A stretch of DNA of 64,000 nucleotides. Origin: Bacillus sp. SD088. GTDB taxonomy: Bacteria; Bacillota; Bacilli; Bacillales; Bacillaceae_C. The stretch covers positions 62,001 through 126,000 of the forward strand of contig NZ_JADIJK010000010.1 in assembly GCF_017355205.1 (NCBI RefSeq), written 5' to 3'. Shown here piece after piece: positions 17,926 through 26,259 of this stretch. Position numbers and translations under genes: made by a program. Below the pieces are notes generated by a model. It did not search any database, was not told where the DNA came from, and was given only the letters and a program-made list of their open reading frames with translations. Numbering within the stretch: the first letter of the stretch is position 1; each line of letters opens with the position of its first letter.

Positions 17926-18065
17926 AGAGGCTGGAGTTTAACTAAAATGCTAAGCTTCTAAGACGAACAATGCATTACGATTAGCGAAGTATATTACCAG
18001 AGCACGGATACGCACAATACTAGTTCGTTTTTTTCTTTGGTGAAAAACACTTTGTACCAGCCTCT
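17926..18065. repeat. Intergenic repeat family A, inverted copy
   Basis: Read on the minus strand it begins GAGGCTGGTACAAAGTG, continues TTTTTCACCAAAGAAAAA and AACGAACTAGTA, and ends GCATTTTAGTTAAACTCC then AGCCTC. This matches the copies at 31808, 34028 and 52872, which run the other way. It abuts the aminotransferase stop codon. Confidence 0.75.
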
Positions 18066-18069
18066 ATCA

Positions 18070-19662
18070 TTAGTTGCTTACTTCAGATGCGTAATGGTCC
18101 TTGTATCTTGAAAAAATAGTAAGAAGCCTGTTCATATCTTTTTCAGATACCTGATTCATACAGGAAATTTGGAGCCAGTTCTTCTTTTGTAAATAGCTAC
18201 TTTCATAATGAAGCAGGTAGCCGTTCAAAAAGAGATTGTCTCCGATCGTTCTCGCTTGCTTTTCTTCCGAGAATGCAATCGTCATAATCAGAGGGGCAGC
18301 ATGTTCCCAAGGAGCTAATACGCTCCCACCCATTTCTTCAATTGCTTTTCTAATTTTCTCATACCGATACTTTATTCGATCATATACCTCGTCTGGCTGC
18401 TCATATTTTTTCAAGGCTTGTGCTAGAGCCTCAACGAGATTTGATGATTGTGTATAAGGAACCCCGTTTGCTGCCACATAGGAACCTAGATCCAAATAAC
18501 GCGGCAGACAAGGGCTTGACTCAACTTCTTCTTGATGAAATACAAATGATAATCCTGTATAACTTCCTAAAGTTTTCCCACTTACTCCTGAAGCAAAAGT
18601 GACTCCCTCTAAATTGAGTGGAACAGCCCCCAACGAACTAACGCAATCCAAACAAAGCTTTACGTTATGCTTCTGGCTGATTTCCTTTAAACGCTCAAGA
18701 TTGTTTAATACTCCTGTAGATGTTTCACAGTGTACGGCCCATACCCATTCGTATTGGTTCTCATGAACGAGTTGGGACACCGGGTCAAACGGAAATGGTT
18801 CTCCCCATTCTACTTGATAATGATCAAAGCCTAATTGCCAACGCTTCGCATGGTCCATAAGTCTTTTACCAAATTCCCCATTGATTAAAATCAAACCTTT
18901 TCCATTCAACAAAGACAACTGTCCTGCAACCACATCATTTGCTAACGTTCCTGTCCCATGCAACACCTGGACAAAGTTGGCATTTGTCAATGTGGTCAGC
19001 TGTTTTTGGACATGAGTAAGCATGTGATCAAATTCTTTTGAGCGGTGTGAATATGGGCTGCTTGTGAATGCCGTCTGTACTTCATCCGCAATCGTAGCAG
19101 GCCCGGGCATGAAATTGACCGGTTCTTTTAAAATTTTCCCAATATCTGATGCTTCAAAAATAGCTTTTGTTAAATACATTGGCTGAAAAGCTGCCTTTGC
19201 ATCCCCAATTAAATGAGCGAAAGGTTGAAAGCCTAAATGCTTATATAGTTTCTGTTGTCTAGTGGTCCCAGAAATAATGGCCGCATCATAACCCATTTTC
19301 AAACAATAACGAATAAGCGACTGCGTTAATCCAACGAACACCCTTCCATTTCGATGGTCGGGATCTACGGCTAGAAGCCTGATTTCACAAAGATTCTCAG
19401 CCTGGACTGGAAGATGTTCTTCCACCTCTCCTATTTTTTGATCTAGTGAAAAAGGACGCTTATGTCTTACACAAATCATCCCAATCACTTGATCCTTTTT
19501 TAAAGCAATGATATAAGTGTTTTCATTGTGGAATCGATCACGCAATTGCTGTGTAGCATTTTCCCCATGTTGTGGAATTTCTTCCACAAATGTTTGATAA
19601 TTTAATTTTTCTATTTGTACAAATTCTGCTGGATGATCAGCTATTTTAAAGAACAGGCTCAT
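18070..19662 (-). CDS. GNAT acetyltransferase / class-V aminotransferase fusion
   Basis: A 530-residue two-domain protein. Residues ~1-160 are a GNAT fold (IALKKDQVIGMICV, then LCEIRLLAVDPDHRNGRVFVGL, the acetyl-CoA loop being RNGRVF). Residues ~180-525 are a PLP enzyme of the class-V alanine-glyoxylate / 2-aminoethylphosphonate type: NFMPGPATIADEV, HGTGTLAND, HCETSTGVLNN, LCLDCVSSLGAVPL with the PLP-binding Asp, and SGVSGKTLGSYTGLSF with the Schiff-base Lys. Substrates unknown. AGGGG lies upstream of the ATG. It follows the PlsY-type gene closely on the same strand. Confidence 0.85.
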   Translation of the reverse strand: MSLFFKIADHPAEFVQIEKLNYQTFVEEIPQHGENATQQLRDRFHNENTYIIALKKDQVIGMICVRHKRPFSLDQKIGEVEEHLPVQAENLCEIRLLAVDPDHRNGRVFVGLTQSLIRYCLKMGYDAAIISGTTRQQKLYKHLGFQPFAHLIGDAKAAFQPMYLTKAIFEASDIGKILKEPVNFMPGPATIADEVQTAFTSSPYSHRSKEFDHMLTHVQKQLTTLTNANFVQVLHGTGTLANDVVAGQLSLLNGKGLILINGEFGKRLMDHAKRWQLGFDHYQVEWGEPFPFDPVSQLVHENQYEWVWAVHCETSTGVLNNLERLKEISQKHNVKLCLDCVSSLGAVPLNLEGVTFASGVSGKTLGSYTGLSFVFHQEEVESSPCLPRYLDLGSYVAANGVPYTQSSNLVEALAQALKKYEQPDEVYDRIKYRYEKIRKAIEEMGGSVLAPWEHAAPLIMTIAFSEEKQARTIGDNLFLNGYLLHYESSYLQKKNWLQISCMNQVSEKDMNRLLTIFSRYKDHYASEVSN

Positions 19663-19699
19663 TAACGATTGTCCCCTTCTACCAAAATTTTTCCTCTAT

Positions 19700-20269
19700 C
19701 TATCTCTTTTTTTGCAGATGTTCTTTTATCGTATGCCGGTGGGCAAATAACACAAGTACAGAGATACAAGCACTCCATGCGACTTCTGCTATTGGATATG
19801 GAACCAATAGCATGACGACCGGATACGATCCAACTGCCACCATACCTGCCATTGTAAAGCTTTTCAGCCAAAAATAAAAGCCAAGAAATACACAAATAAA
19901 CAAAATGAATAAGAGCGGATGAAAGGTTAGAAATCCGCCAATAAAGGTGGACGCTCCTTTCCCTCCATTGAAACGGAATAGAATCGGAAAAACATGACCT
20001 CCCACAACAAACAATAAGGCCGCAAGCTGAACACTAGGGGAAAAGTCAAAATAGCGACTCACGAGTATCACGATTCCCCCTTTTCCTGCATCTCCAAGAA
20101 AAGTCAACACAAAAGCAGTTTTCCCAAAAACCCTGCCAGCATTTCTCGCTCCAACGTTCCCGCTTCCCTCTATATGAAGTTTTTTTCCGTAAAAGAATTT
20201 CGCGATAATTTGTCCTGTTAAGACATTCCCTAATAAGTAGGCAAATACAAATAATAATAATTCATTCAT
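19700..20269 (-). CDS. plsY: Glycerol-3-phosphate acyltransferase PlsY family
   Basis: PlsY transfers an acyl group from acyl-phosphate to glycerol-3-phosphate at the membrane. From the ATG at 20269 the protein has 189 residues, the usual length, with about five hydrophobic helices and the three cytoplasmic motifs: GSGNVGARNAGRVFG (Ser-Gly-Asn-x-Gly-x-x-Asn), GGHVFPILFRFNGGKGAST, and the weaker third loop (ALARHR-like HRHTIKEH). The usual G-S-G-N-P reads GSGNV here. It may be a second paralogue rather than the essential enzyme. The ribosome site is weak, so the start is less certain. Confidence 0.82.
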   Translation of the reverse strand: MNELLLFVFAYLLGNVLTGQIIAKFFYGKKLHIEGSGNVGARNAGRVFGKTAFVLTFLGDAGKGGIVILVSRYFDFSPSVQLAALLFVVGGHVFPILFRFNGGKGASTFIGGFLTFHPLLFILFICVFLGFYFWLKSFTMAGMVAVGSYPVVMLLVPYPIAEVAWSACISVLVLFAHRHTIKEHLQKKR

Positions 20270-20499
20270 AAGCAGAGTCCGTTCTTTTTTTTCATCATAC
20301 CACGAAATTCCAGTCGATCCTATCATAAGATTTAGATTTTTCACATGTCCGGTTGAAATTCATAACTTGTTTTTGCCAAAAAACAGCCTATTTAATATAC
20401 AATAACGCTTGCGATCAAATCCATCCTTGATTTCCTCTGCTGGGACGTGCAGCCTAGCCATCGCCGCCTGCGAGTCTCTCACGAATCCCCAGTAAGCAG

Positions 20500-20538
20500 A
20501 AAAAAAGATGCAAGAGCCAAAAAAGGCCTCGCATCTTT
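20500..20538 (-). terminator. Terminator after the PfpI-family gene
   Basis: On the minus strand AAGATGCGAGGCC pairs with GGCTCTTGCATCTT across a T6 loop and is followed by TTTTTTC. It lies 15 bases beyond the stop codon of the DJ-1/PfpI gene. Confidence 0.8.
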
Positions 20539-20553
20539 CTATCATCGTCAAGC

Positions 20554-21066
20554 TTACAGTAATTTCAGTGATTCACGGACAAACGCAGGAATATCGTCTG
20601 GCGTACGGCTTGTTACGAGTTGGTCTGAACAAACCACAACCTCTTTATCCTGAAAGTGAACACCGGCATTCTCAAGATCCACCTTGATTGACACATACCC
20701 TGTTGCGCCACGACCATCAAGCGATTTCGCTGTAATTAATAGCTGTGGTCCATGGCAGATCGCAAAAACAGGCTTTTTATCATCCATAAAGGCTTTCGCA
20801 AATGTAACAAAGCGCTCATCTGCTCTTAGCTGATCAGGTGAAAAGCCTCCAGGTATAAATAAAGCATCAAAGTCGTCTGGGTTTACTTCGTCAATTCCTT
20901 TATCGATTGTTACTTTTGCTTGTTTGTTTTTACCGTCTACTGTTTTACCTGCTTCCTTTTCAATTGTTATCACTTCATGTCCAGCTTCTTTAAAAGCGTC
21001 AGCCGGCTTTGTATATTCCGAGTCCTCAAACATATTCGTTATCACTGTTGCTATTTTCTTTCCCAT
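20554..21066 (-). CDS. DJ-1/PfpI family general stress protein (YfkM-like)
   Basis: A 170-residue class-I glutamine-amidotransferase-like protein. The nucleophile elbow is AICHGPQLLI (Cys near residue 104), the conserved Glu is in the early strand region, and DDFDALFIPGGFSPDQLR is the DJ-1 glycine loop. Relatives act as deglycases or proteases in stress; YfkM of B. subtilis is a general stress protein. AAGGAG nine bases before the ATG at 21066 identifies the start, 21 codons inside the longest open frame. Confidence 0.88.
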   Translation of the reverse strand: MGKKIATVITNMFEDSEYTKPADAFKEAGHEVITIEKEAGKTVDGKNKQAKVTIDKGIDEVNPDDFDALFIPGGFSPDQLRADERFVTFAKAFMDDKKPVFAICHGPQLLITAKSLDGRGATGYVSIKVDLENAGVHFQDKEVVVCSDQLVTSRTPDDIPAFVRESLKLL

Positions 21067-21265
21067 TTCTATCAACTCCTTCAGAAAGGATATCTTCACT
21101 TGTATCATTCCCGAATCAACTAGATTCAAACGTATCCTTCTTTTTCACCTGTTTGTCATGATTTAAAAGGCACAGATCTGCTAAAATAAATAGAGAGGAA
21201 TACAAACATCATTTCTCGACTCATCTTTTGATTTGCGTTTTATTTTCTTAGAAAGAGTGAAGTTT

Positions 21266-21718
21266 ATGAAAAAGGTTATATTGATATATACTAGCTCAAC
21301 AGGGAGCACCGAAGCAATCGCTGAGGTGATCGTCGAGGAGTTAAAAAAGAATAATGAAATTGATTTCACGGTTAAAGATTCATTTGATGCCATCCCTGCT
21401 GAATTACAAGCATATGACGGTATTTTGATCGGAACCTATACTTGGGATGGCGGGGTAGTTCCAGATGAATTTATGGATTTTTATGAGGAACTCGATGGTG
21501 AAAATTTAACTGATAAAGTAGCCGCTGTTTTTGGGTCTGGCGATTCCTATTATACGAACACCTTTGGAGCAGCGCTCACACTCTTTTCAGAGAAATTATC
21601 CGAATTAGGAGCTAATGTGATTCTTCCAAATTTCCTTATTGACCTATTTCCTGAGGATACAGATCTTGTCTCTGCTAAACAATTTGCCCAGCATTTTAGT
21701 CACATTCTTTTAAAATAA
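21266..21718 (+). CDS. Flavodoxin
   Basis: A 150-residue FMN-binding electron carrier. The phosphate-binding loop is YTSSTGSTEAIAE at the N-terminus, the first isoalloxazine loop is GTYTWDGGVVPDEF and the second is FGSGDSYYTNTFGAA, all in the expected order and spacing for short-chain flavodoxins (YkuN/YkuP type). Start at MKKVILIY is preferred because the loop begins right after the first strand; GAAAGAGTGA lies upstream. Convergent with motB and sharing its terminator. Confidence 0.9.
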   Translation: MKKVILIYTSSTGSTEAIAEVIVEELKKNNEIDFTVKDSFDAIPAELQAYDGILIGTYTWDGGVVPDEFMDFYEELDGENLTDKVAAVFGSGDSYYTNTFGAALTLFSEKLSELGANVILPNFLIDLFPEDTDLVSAKQFAQHFSHILLK

Positions 21719-21720
21719 GA

Positions 21721-21767
21721 AAAAGCATCGTATGGGTTGAATTTAATAACCGTCACACGATGCTTTT
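21721..21767. terminator. Bidirectional terminator between flavodoxin gene and motB
   Basis: AAAAGCATCGT pairs with ACGATGCTTTT (11 bp) around a 25-base loop; U-runs occur on both sides. It lies between two convergent stop codons. Confidence 0.75.
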
Positions 21768-21777
21768 TATATTATCT

Positions 21778-22563
21778 TCATTCCTCTGATTTCGTTCTAG
21801 GCAGAATAAGTACTTCAACTCGTCTATTTTGGGCTCTCCCGACATCCGTATCATTATCGCCCACTGGTTGATATTCGCCAAAGCCTTTAGCACTAAACCA
21901 TCTAGGATCAAGCTCTTTATCCTCCAAGAGAATCTTCATAAAATTAATTGCCCGCATCACGCTTAGCTCCCAATTCGATTCGAAGTTCGCATTCCGAATG
22001 GGAATATTGTCCGTATGACCACTAATAATTATATTACGTGGTGGATCCATTTCTAAGAACTTTGCCAACTCTCTTGCAGTCGTTTTATCTTTCTCTCGCA
22101 CTTCAGCCTTTCCAGACTCAAACAAAACATTATCTCGAATTGTCAGTAACAAACCTTCCCCTGTTAACGAGGTAGCAAACTTATTATTAAACTCATTTTC
22201 TTTAATGTATGAATTGATTCTTGCTTGAATTTGTTCTAATTCTTTTTGCTCCTCTAAATCGAGAATGGTCTCTTGCTTTTGTTGCTCTATTTCCTGTTCG
22301 GATGCCGCTCCTGCATCAGCACCATCTTTACTATGGTCATCATTTTCAACTGGGTTTTGATAGTCAATTGGTCCCGTCCCACCAAGAAAAATGCCATTGA
22401 ATACTTGGGACATTTGCTGGAATTTCTGTGCATCCACACTACTTGTCGAGAACAAAACGATAAAGAGTGCCAAAAGCAATGTCATTAAATCGGAATACGG
22501 TAAAAGCCAAGATTCATTTACCTCTTGCTCTTCTTCCCTTTTTTTCCGTCTATGTCTAGACAT
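21778..22563 (-). CDS. motB: Flagellar motor stator protein MotB
   Basis: Stator subunit, 261 residues. A basic N-terminus (SRHRRKKREEE) precedes the single membrane helix WLLPYSDLMTLLLALFIVL with the ion-carrying Asp at about residue 25. An acidic/Gln-rich plug-linker follows, then the peptidoglycan-binding OmpA-like domain (VLFESGKAEV, IISGHTDNIPI, NWELSVMRAINFM, GRAQNRRVEV). Start overlaps the motA stop by eight bases. The helix does not settle whether the ion is H+ (MotB) or Na+ (MotS). No other flagellar genes are in the window. Confidence 0.92.
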   Translation of the reverse strand: MSRHRRKKREEEQEVNESWLLPYSDLMTLLLALFIVLFSTSSVDAQKFQQMSQVFNGIFLGGTGPIDYQNPVENDDHSKDGADAGAASEQEIEQQKQETILDLEEQKELEQIQARINSYIKENEFNNKFATSLTGEGLLLTIRDNVLFESGKAEVREKDKTTARELAKFLEMDPPRNIIISGHTDNIPIRNANFESNWELSVMRAINFMKILLEDKELDPRWFSAKGFGEYQPVGDNDTDVGRAQNRRVEVLILPRTKSEE

Positions 22564-23350
22564 TTTGCATCTCACCGCTTTCCTCTAATATTTCTTGCCG
22601 TTCAGAAGCAGGAAGATAAGAGGACAATTTTTGTTCAATAATACGCGGAGCTTCTCCCTCAAGAATCGATAAAATTCCCTCAACCATCATACCCTTTAAA
22701 CGAATTTCTTCTTGAGATTTTCTTTTTAACTTGTTTGCAAATGGGTGCCACAGCACATAGCCTGTGAAAATCCCCAGCATCGTCGCAATAAATGCGGCTG
22801 AAATCGCTCTTCCCAATTCCTCCGTATTGTCCATATTCCCTAATGCGGCAATCAATCCAATCACCGCTCCAAGTACGCCTAGAGTCGGGGCATATGTACC
22901 AGCTTGAGAGAAAATTTGCGCACCTGATTGATGTCTTTCTTCCATTGCATCAATTTCTTCGTTCAAGACATCTCTTATGTAATCCGCATTTTGTCCGTCC
23001 ACAGCTAAATTTAATCCACTTCTCATAAAGGGATCCTTAACATCATCAAGCTTCGCTTCCAACGCTAGGAGTCCTTCTTTTCTTGCTAATTGAGCAAGTT
23101 CAGAGAATTCCATAATGACATCCTTTGGTTGGTAGTCTTTCTTTTCCTTAAAAATAACCGCTAATAATTTTGGCACTCGTTTAATTTCGGAAGTAGGAAA
23201 TGCGATCACCACACTTGCCGCCGTGCCTACAATGATAATTAAAATGGCTGCTGGATTGAGCAGGGCTGCTAGGCTAACACCTTTCATAACCATCCCAACT
23301 CCAACAGCGAGAATTCCCATTATCAATCCAATAAGTGTTGTCTTATCCAT
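22556..23350 (-). CDS. motA: Flagellar motor stator protein MotA
   Basis: Four-helix stator subunit, 264 residues. It starts MDKTTLIGLIMGILAVGVGM; GLMLGVFTGYVLWHPF-like segment and the conserved Pro of helix 3 occur in SQAGTYAPTLGVLGAVIGLI; the cytoplasmic loop between helices 2 and 3 has the charged residues that contact FliG (LARKEGLLALEAKLDD, EEIDAMEERHQ). AGGGTGA precedes the ATG at 23350. It is translationally coupled to motB. Confidence 0.92.
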   Translation of the reverse strand: MDKTTLIGLIMGILAVGVGMVMKGVSLAALLNPAAILIIIVGTAASVVIAFPTSEIKRVPKLLAVIFKEKKDYQPKDVIMEFSELAQLARKEGLLALEAKLDDVKDPFMRSGLNLAVDGQNADYIRDVLNEEIDAMEERHQSGAQIFSQAGTYAPTLGVLGAVIGLIAALGNMDNTEELGRAISAAFIATMLGIFTGYVLWHPFANKLKRKSQEEIRLKGMMVEGILSILEGEAPRIIEQKLSSYLPASERQEILEESGEMQNV

Positions 23351-23441
23351 CTGTTTCACCCTAAACTTTCATAAATGTCTTACTGTATATATCGACAACA
23401 TTTTACATTATTGAATCTTTTTTCCATTTTATGTCTATGGA

Positions 23442-23819
23442 TTATCTTAAAAATTTATCTTCTATTTGATCTTGATATTTTCTGAACACACTTGAATTGG
23501 TTTTCATCCGCTTTTTCGACATAAGGCGATTGTACTCCGCTAACTTCTGATTTAGCTCCTTTTTCAACTCATCTTTTTCCATCTTATCTTCGGAATGACG
23601 AATTAAATCCTCTATTGACATGATCTCTTTCTTAACATTCATTTCATCAGGGGAAAAGCCAGCGTTTTTCATCATTCGATAGGCCATTTTCAGATCATCT
23701 GGAATCCCTTGCAATGAATCAGGTGGCAATGGTTTGCCAGCCCCAGGTAAATGGTCAAATGCTCCTTCTTCATAAGCCTTACGAATTTTTTCCTCTGTCA
23801 TTCGTTCAAAACGATCCAT
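23442..23819 (-). CDS. DUF1992 (DnaJ-related) domain protein
   Basis: A 125-residue soluble helical protein. The DUF1992 core is present: MTEEKIRKAYEEGAFDHLPGAGKPL, then DLKMAYRMMKNAGFSPDE. This domain is shared with the C-terminal region of DNAJC28-like proteins, but no J-domain is present. Function unknown. It is transcribed on its own, 90 bases downstream of the motA start in the same direction. Confidence 0.8.
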   Translation of the reverse strand: MDRFERMTEEKIRKAYEEGAFDHLPGAGKPLPPDSLQGIPDDLKMAYRMMKNAGFSPDEMNVKKEIMSIEDLIRHSEDKMEKDELKKELNQKLAEYNRLMSKKRMKTNSSVFRKYQDQIEDKFLR

Positions 23820-24152
23820 TTTCCACGCCTCCCTATCAATTCTTTACTCTAAGTATACCCTTTCATCCCAGCGAAACGAAGGACAGATTATGGCGATTTT
23901 TCAAAAGTAGCAACACTCAAAAAGGAGCGTTCTTAAAGATCTAAAATCGCCAAAAAGGCTCCCTTGCCGCAGGCATCGCTTCAGCCTCCTCACTTCTCTC
24001 CGGGGTCTTCAGCTGATGCTATTCCTGCAGGCGTGTCACCGTTTTTGACGATTTTCTTAGTGTTCATTCACAAACAAAGAAGGAGGAAAATTCATTCATT
24101 TCTACTTTCTTTTTTCGTTGTTGAAGACTTATTGGACAGCCTCTGCATATTT
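23820..24152. other. Intergenic gap with a family D repeat
   Basis: Contains a dyad TGGCGATTTT (23889) and AAAATCGCCA (23943) framing about 45 bases, then a repeat at 23957-24037: CTTGCCGCAGGCATCGCTTC on the left and TTCAGCTGATGC then CCTGCAGGCGTGTC on the right, whose halves are complementary. The same plan (TTCCGCGGGC ... CTCCCGTTGGAGTC) occurs inside the repeat at 34108-34250. No gene is visible. Confidence 0.45.
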
Positions 24153-25373
24153 TTAAGCGGGCGTTGTTTCTTTCGTAATTTGCATCGCAGGGCCAAAGAA
24201 TTCAAAACGGATATTTTCTTTAGGTATTCCTAAATGTGCAAGCATGTTGACGACATTTTTTAAAAATGGAACTGGCCCACACACGTAACAAACCGTATTC
24301 TCGGCTATTTTATCTTGCAAAAATTCTTCCGTTATATAACCCGTGAAATGATGATCTCCATTTTGAGCGATCGGTTTTTCATACCCATAATAATAAGCAC
24401 CATTATTCAATTGTTCGACAAGATTTGCGGCTTCTTTGGCAAATGCATGAACTTCTTCAGTTCTCGCTGAGTGAATAAAGGTGACCGTTCGGGCTGTATT
24501 GTCTTGTACTAAAGTATCAAGCATGCTCATCATTGGCGTAAGGCCAACTCCTCCACTTATGAGTGCAATGGGTGCTGTTTCTTCTTCCACTAAATGAAAA
24601 TCACCAGCTGGTGCACTGACTTCAACTTGATCTCCGACTACAACATGATCATGGAGATAATTCGATACCTTTCCATTAGGCTCAAAGTCCTTTTCCTTTT
24701 TAACGGAAATTCTGAAATATTCTTTACTTGGGGCGCTTGAAAGACTGTATTGGCGATTGAGCGTGTAGGTCTCTCCGGGAATTTGAACTCGAACTGTAAT
24801 GTATTGCCCTGGTTTATAGGTTGGGACAGGTTTTCCATCAACTGGCTGAAGATAAAAGGATGTAATCACTTCACTCTCTTGGACTTTATCGATTACCTTG
24901 AAGAACTTAAAATCCTTCCAGCCTCCTGATTGTTTTTCAGCTTCTTCATATAAATCTTCCTCTAATCCAATGAAAGCTTGTGCAATAACACCATAGGCTT
25001 CTCCCCATGCCTCGATCACTTCATCTGTAGCTGCTTCGTCAAGCACTTCTTTAATCGCTATTAATAGATGTTTCCCGACAATTGGATAATGTTCAGGTTT
25101 TACTCCCAAGCTTCTATGCTTAAAAGCAACCTGTTGAACGGCGGGTAGAATCATTTCAAGTTGATCAATATTCTTTGCAGCTGCATAGACCATATTAGCC
25201 AATGCTGTCTGTTGACGACCTTGAGATTGGTTCGCATGATTAAATATATTTAATAGTTCTGGATGATGGGTGAACATGTTTTTATAGAATACAGAGGTAA
25301 TGTTCACTCCTTGGTTTTCCAATACAGGAGCCGTTGATTTAACAATATCGATCGTTTTTTGTGAAAGTGTCAT
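24153..25373 (-). CDS. hmp: Flavohemoglobin / nitric oxide dioxygenase
   Basis: Oxidises NO to nitrate using O2 and NADPH. The 406 residues comprise a globin domain (1-140; proximal His in FKHRSLGVKPEHYPIVG near residue 85), an FAD-binding ferredoxin-reductase domain (RQYSLSSAPSKEYFRISVK, residues ~150-260) and an NAD(P)-binding domain (ALISGGVGLTPMMSML, then CYVCGPVPFLKNV). ATG start follows GGGGTATTC with a modest AGAGGGG. Two NsrR-like operators lie upstream and the nsrR gene is divergent, so NO induction is likely. Confidence 0.95.
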   Translation of the reverse strand: MTLSQKTIDIVKSTAPVLENQGVNITSVFYKNMFTHHPELLNIFNHANQSQGRQQTALANMVYAAAKNIDQLEMILPAVQQVAFKHRSLGVKPEHYPIVGKHLLIAIKEVLDEAATDEVIEAWGEAYGVIAQAFIGLEEDLYEEAEKQSGGWKDFKFFKVIDKVQESEVITSFYLQPVDGKPVPTYKPGQYITVRVQIPGETYTLNRQYSLSSAPSKEYFRISVKKEKDFEPNGKVSNYLHDHVVVGDQVEVSAPAGDFHLVEEETAPIALISGGVGLTPMMSMLDTLVQDNTARTVTFIHSARTEEVHAFAKEAANLVEQLNNGAYYYGYEKPIAQNGDHHFTGYITEEFLQDKIAENTVCYVCGPVPFLKNVVNMLAHLGIPKENIRFEFFGPAMQITKETTPA

Positions 25374-25388
25374 TTGAATACCCCTCTT

Positions 25389-25411
25389 AACATGTATTTT
25401 AAATATATCTT
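25389..25411. promoter_or_regulatory. Candidate NsrR operator 1 (hmp side)
   Basis: ACATGTATTTTAAATATATC is an imperfect dyad (ATGTATTT / AAATATAT) of the type reported for NsrR binding. It starts about 16 bases upstream of the hmp ATG, where binding would block transcription or elongation. Confidence 0.55.
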
Positions 25412-25440
25412 TACTGTATAATAATCTATTTTTAAAAGCA

Positions 25441-25462
25441 ATATTTTAAATACATGTTTAAA
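25441..25462. promoter_or_regulatory. Candidate NsrR operator 2
   Basis: ATATTTTAAATACATGTTTA repeats the half-sites of operator 1 in inverted orientation about 50 bases away. A TATAAT box at 25543-25548 probably belongs to nsrR, so this second site may act on hmp and possibly nsrR. Confidence 0.5.
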
Positions 25463-25566
25463 ATACTGTCACAAAACCGTCTTGAAATGTTCAAGAATGA
25501 ACAAAGGGACCCTCTCGCTTTTACCTAGAAGCTGAATCCCTGTATAATACGTGATAGGTGATGATT

Positions 25567-26016
25567 ATGAGATTAACAAATTATACAGACTATGCCTTAC
25601 GCGTGTTAATTTATATAACGGCCAAAGAACAAGATCAACTTTCTACAATCTCTGAAATTGCAGAGGCTTACGATATATCAAAAAACCATTTAATGAAAGT
25701 CATTCATGAACTTGGAAAGCTAGGGATCATCACAACCATTCGAGGACGTGGAGGCGGGATTAAATTAGCTCTTCCTCCCGAAGACATTAATATCGGCGCA
25801 CTTGTTCGAAAAACAGAAGACGATTTTAAATTAGTTCCTTGTTTTGAAAAAGGCAATCATTCTTGTGCAATCTCGCCGATCTGTGGTTTGAAACACGCAC
25901 TAAACAAAGCCTTACTGGCATATTTGCAAGTGTTGGATGAATATACTTTAGCAGATATTGTTGTGCAACCGGATCGCTACCGTACCCTGCTTGGAATCAA
26001 TCAGCCCAAATCTTAA
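25567..26016 (+). CDS. nsrR: Rrf2-family NO-sensing repressor NsrR
   Basis: A 149-residue Fe-S regulator. The winged helix is at the N-terminus (MRLTNYTDYALRVLIYITA, ISKNHLMKVIHELGKLGII, GRGGGIKLA), and the three cluster-binding Cys lie in PCFEKGNHSCAISPIC (spacing C-x7-C-x5-C), typical of NsrR. NO destroys the 4Fe-4S cluster and relieves repression. AGGTG six bases before the ATG at 25567 is better placed than the upstream GTG and ATG codons. Divergent from hmp, its probable target. Confidence 0.92.
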   Translation: MRLTNYTDYALRVLIYITAKEQDQLSTISEIAEAYDISKNHLMKVIHELGKLGIITTIRGRGGGIKLALPPEDINIGALVRKTEDDFKLVPCFEKGNHSCAISPICGLKHALNKALLAYLQVLDEYTLADIVVQPDRYRTLLGINQPKS

Positions 26017-26024
26017 TAAAAGAG

Positions 26025-26200
26025 CCCCATCATAAATCCTATGTGACTAATTTTGTTGTTTTCTCTTCATTTAGGGTTCTATGGGTCGTTCTATGTGATC
26101 GCTTTGAGGTTTTTATGTGACCAGTTTGATGTTTTTCTTTCGAGTGCAGGTATTTTAGCGCTCAAATCCTAATGTGAGCTTCTAGCATGAGTTGGATATA
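26025..26200. repeat. CTATGTGA-type intergenic repeat
   Basis: Three imperfect units share the pattern (C)TATGTGAyyrsTTTGAkGTTTTT, at about 26039, 26091 and 26115. They are followed by TCTTTCGAGTGCAGG. No hairpin or ORF explains them. The gap ends with a likely -10 box for ampS, TATAAT at 26220-26225, lacking a clear -35. Confidence 0.4.
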
Positions 26201-26259
26201 TTTTCTTTCATTGCTAAAGTATAATAGAGATAGACTACATATTATAAAGGAGAATAGTT

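Noticed and set aside
20360-20551. 63-codon minus-strand frame between plsY and the PfpI gene
   Set aside because: It overlaps the PfpI-gene terminator, lacks a ribosome site and shows no recognisable domain.
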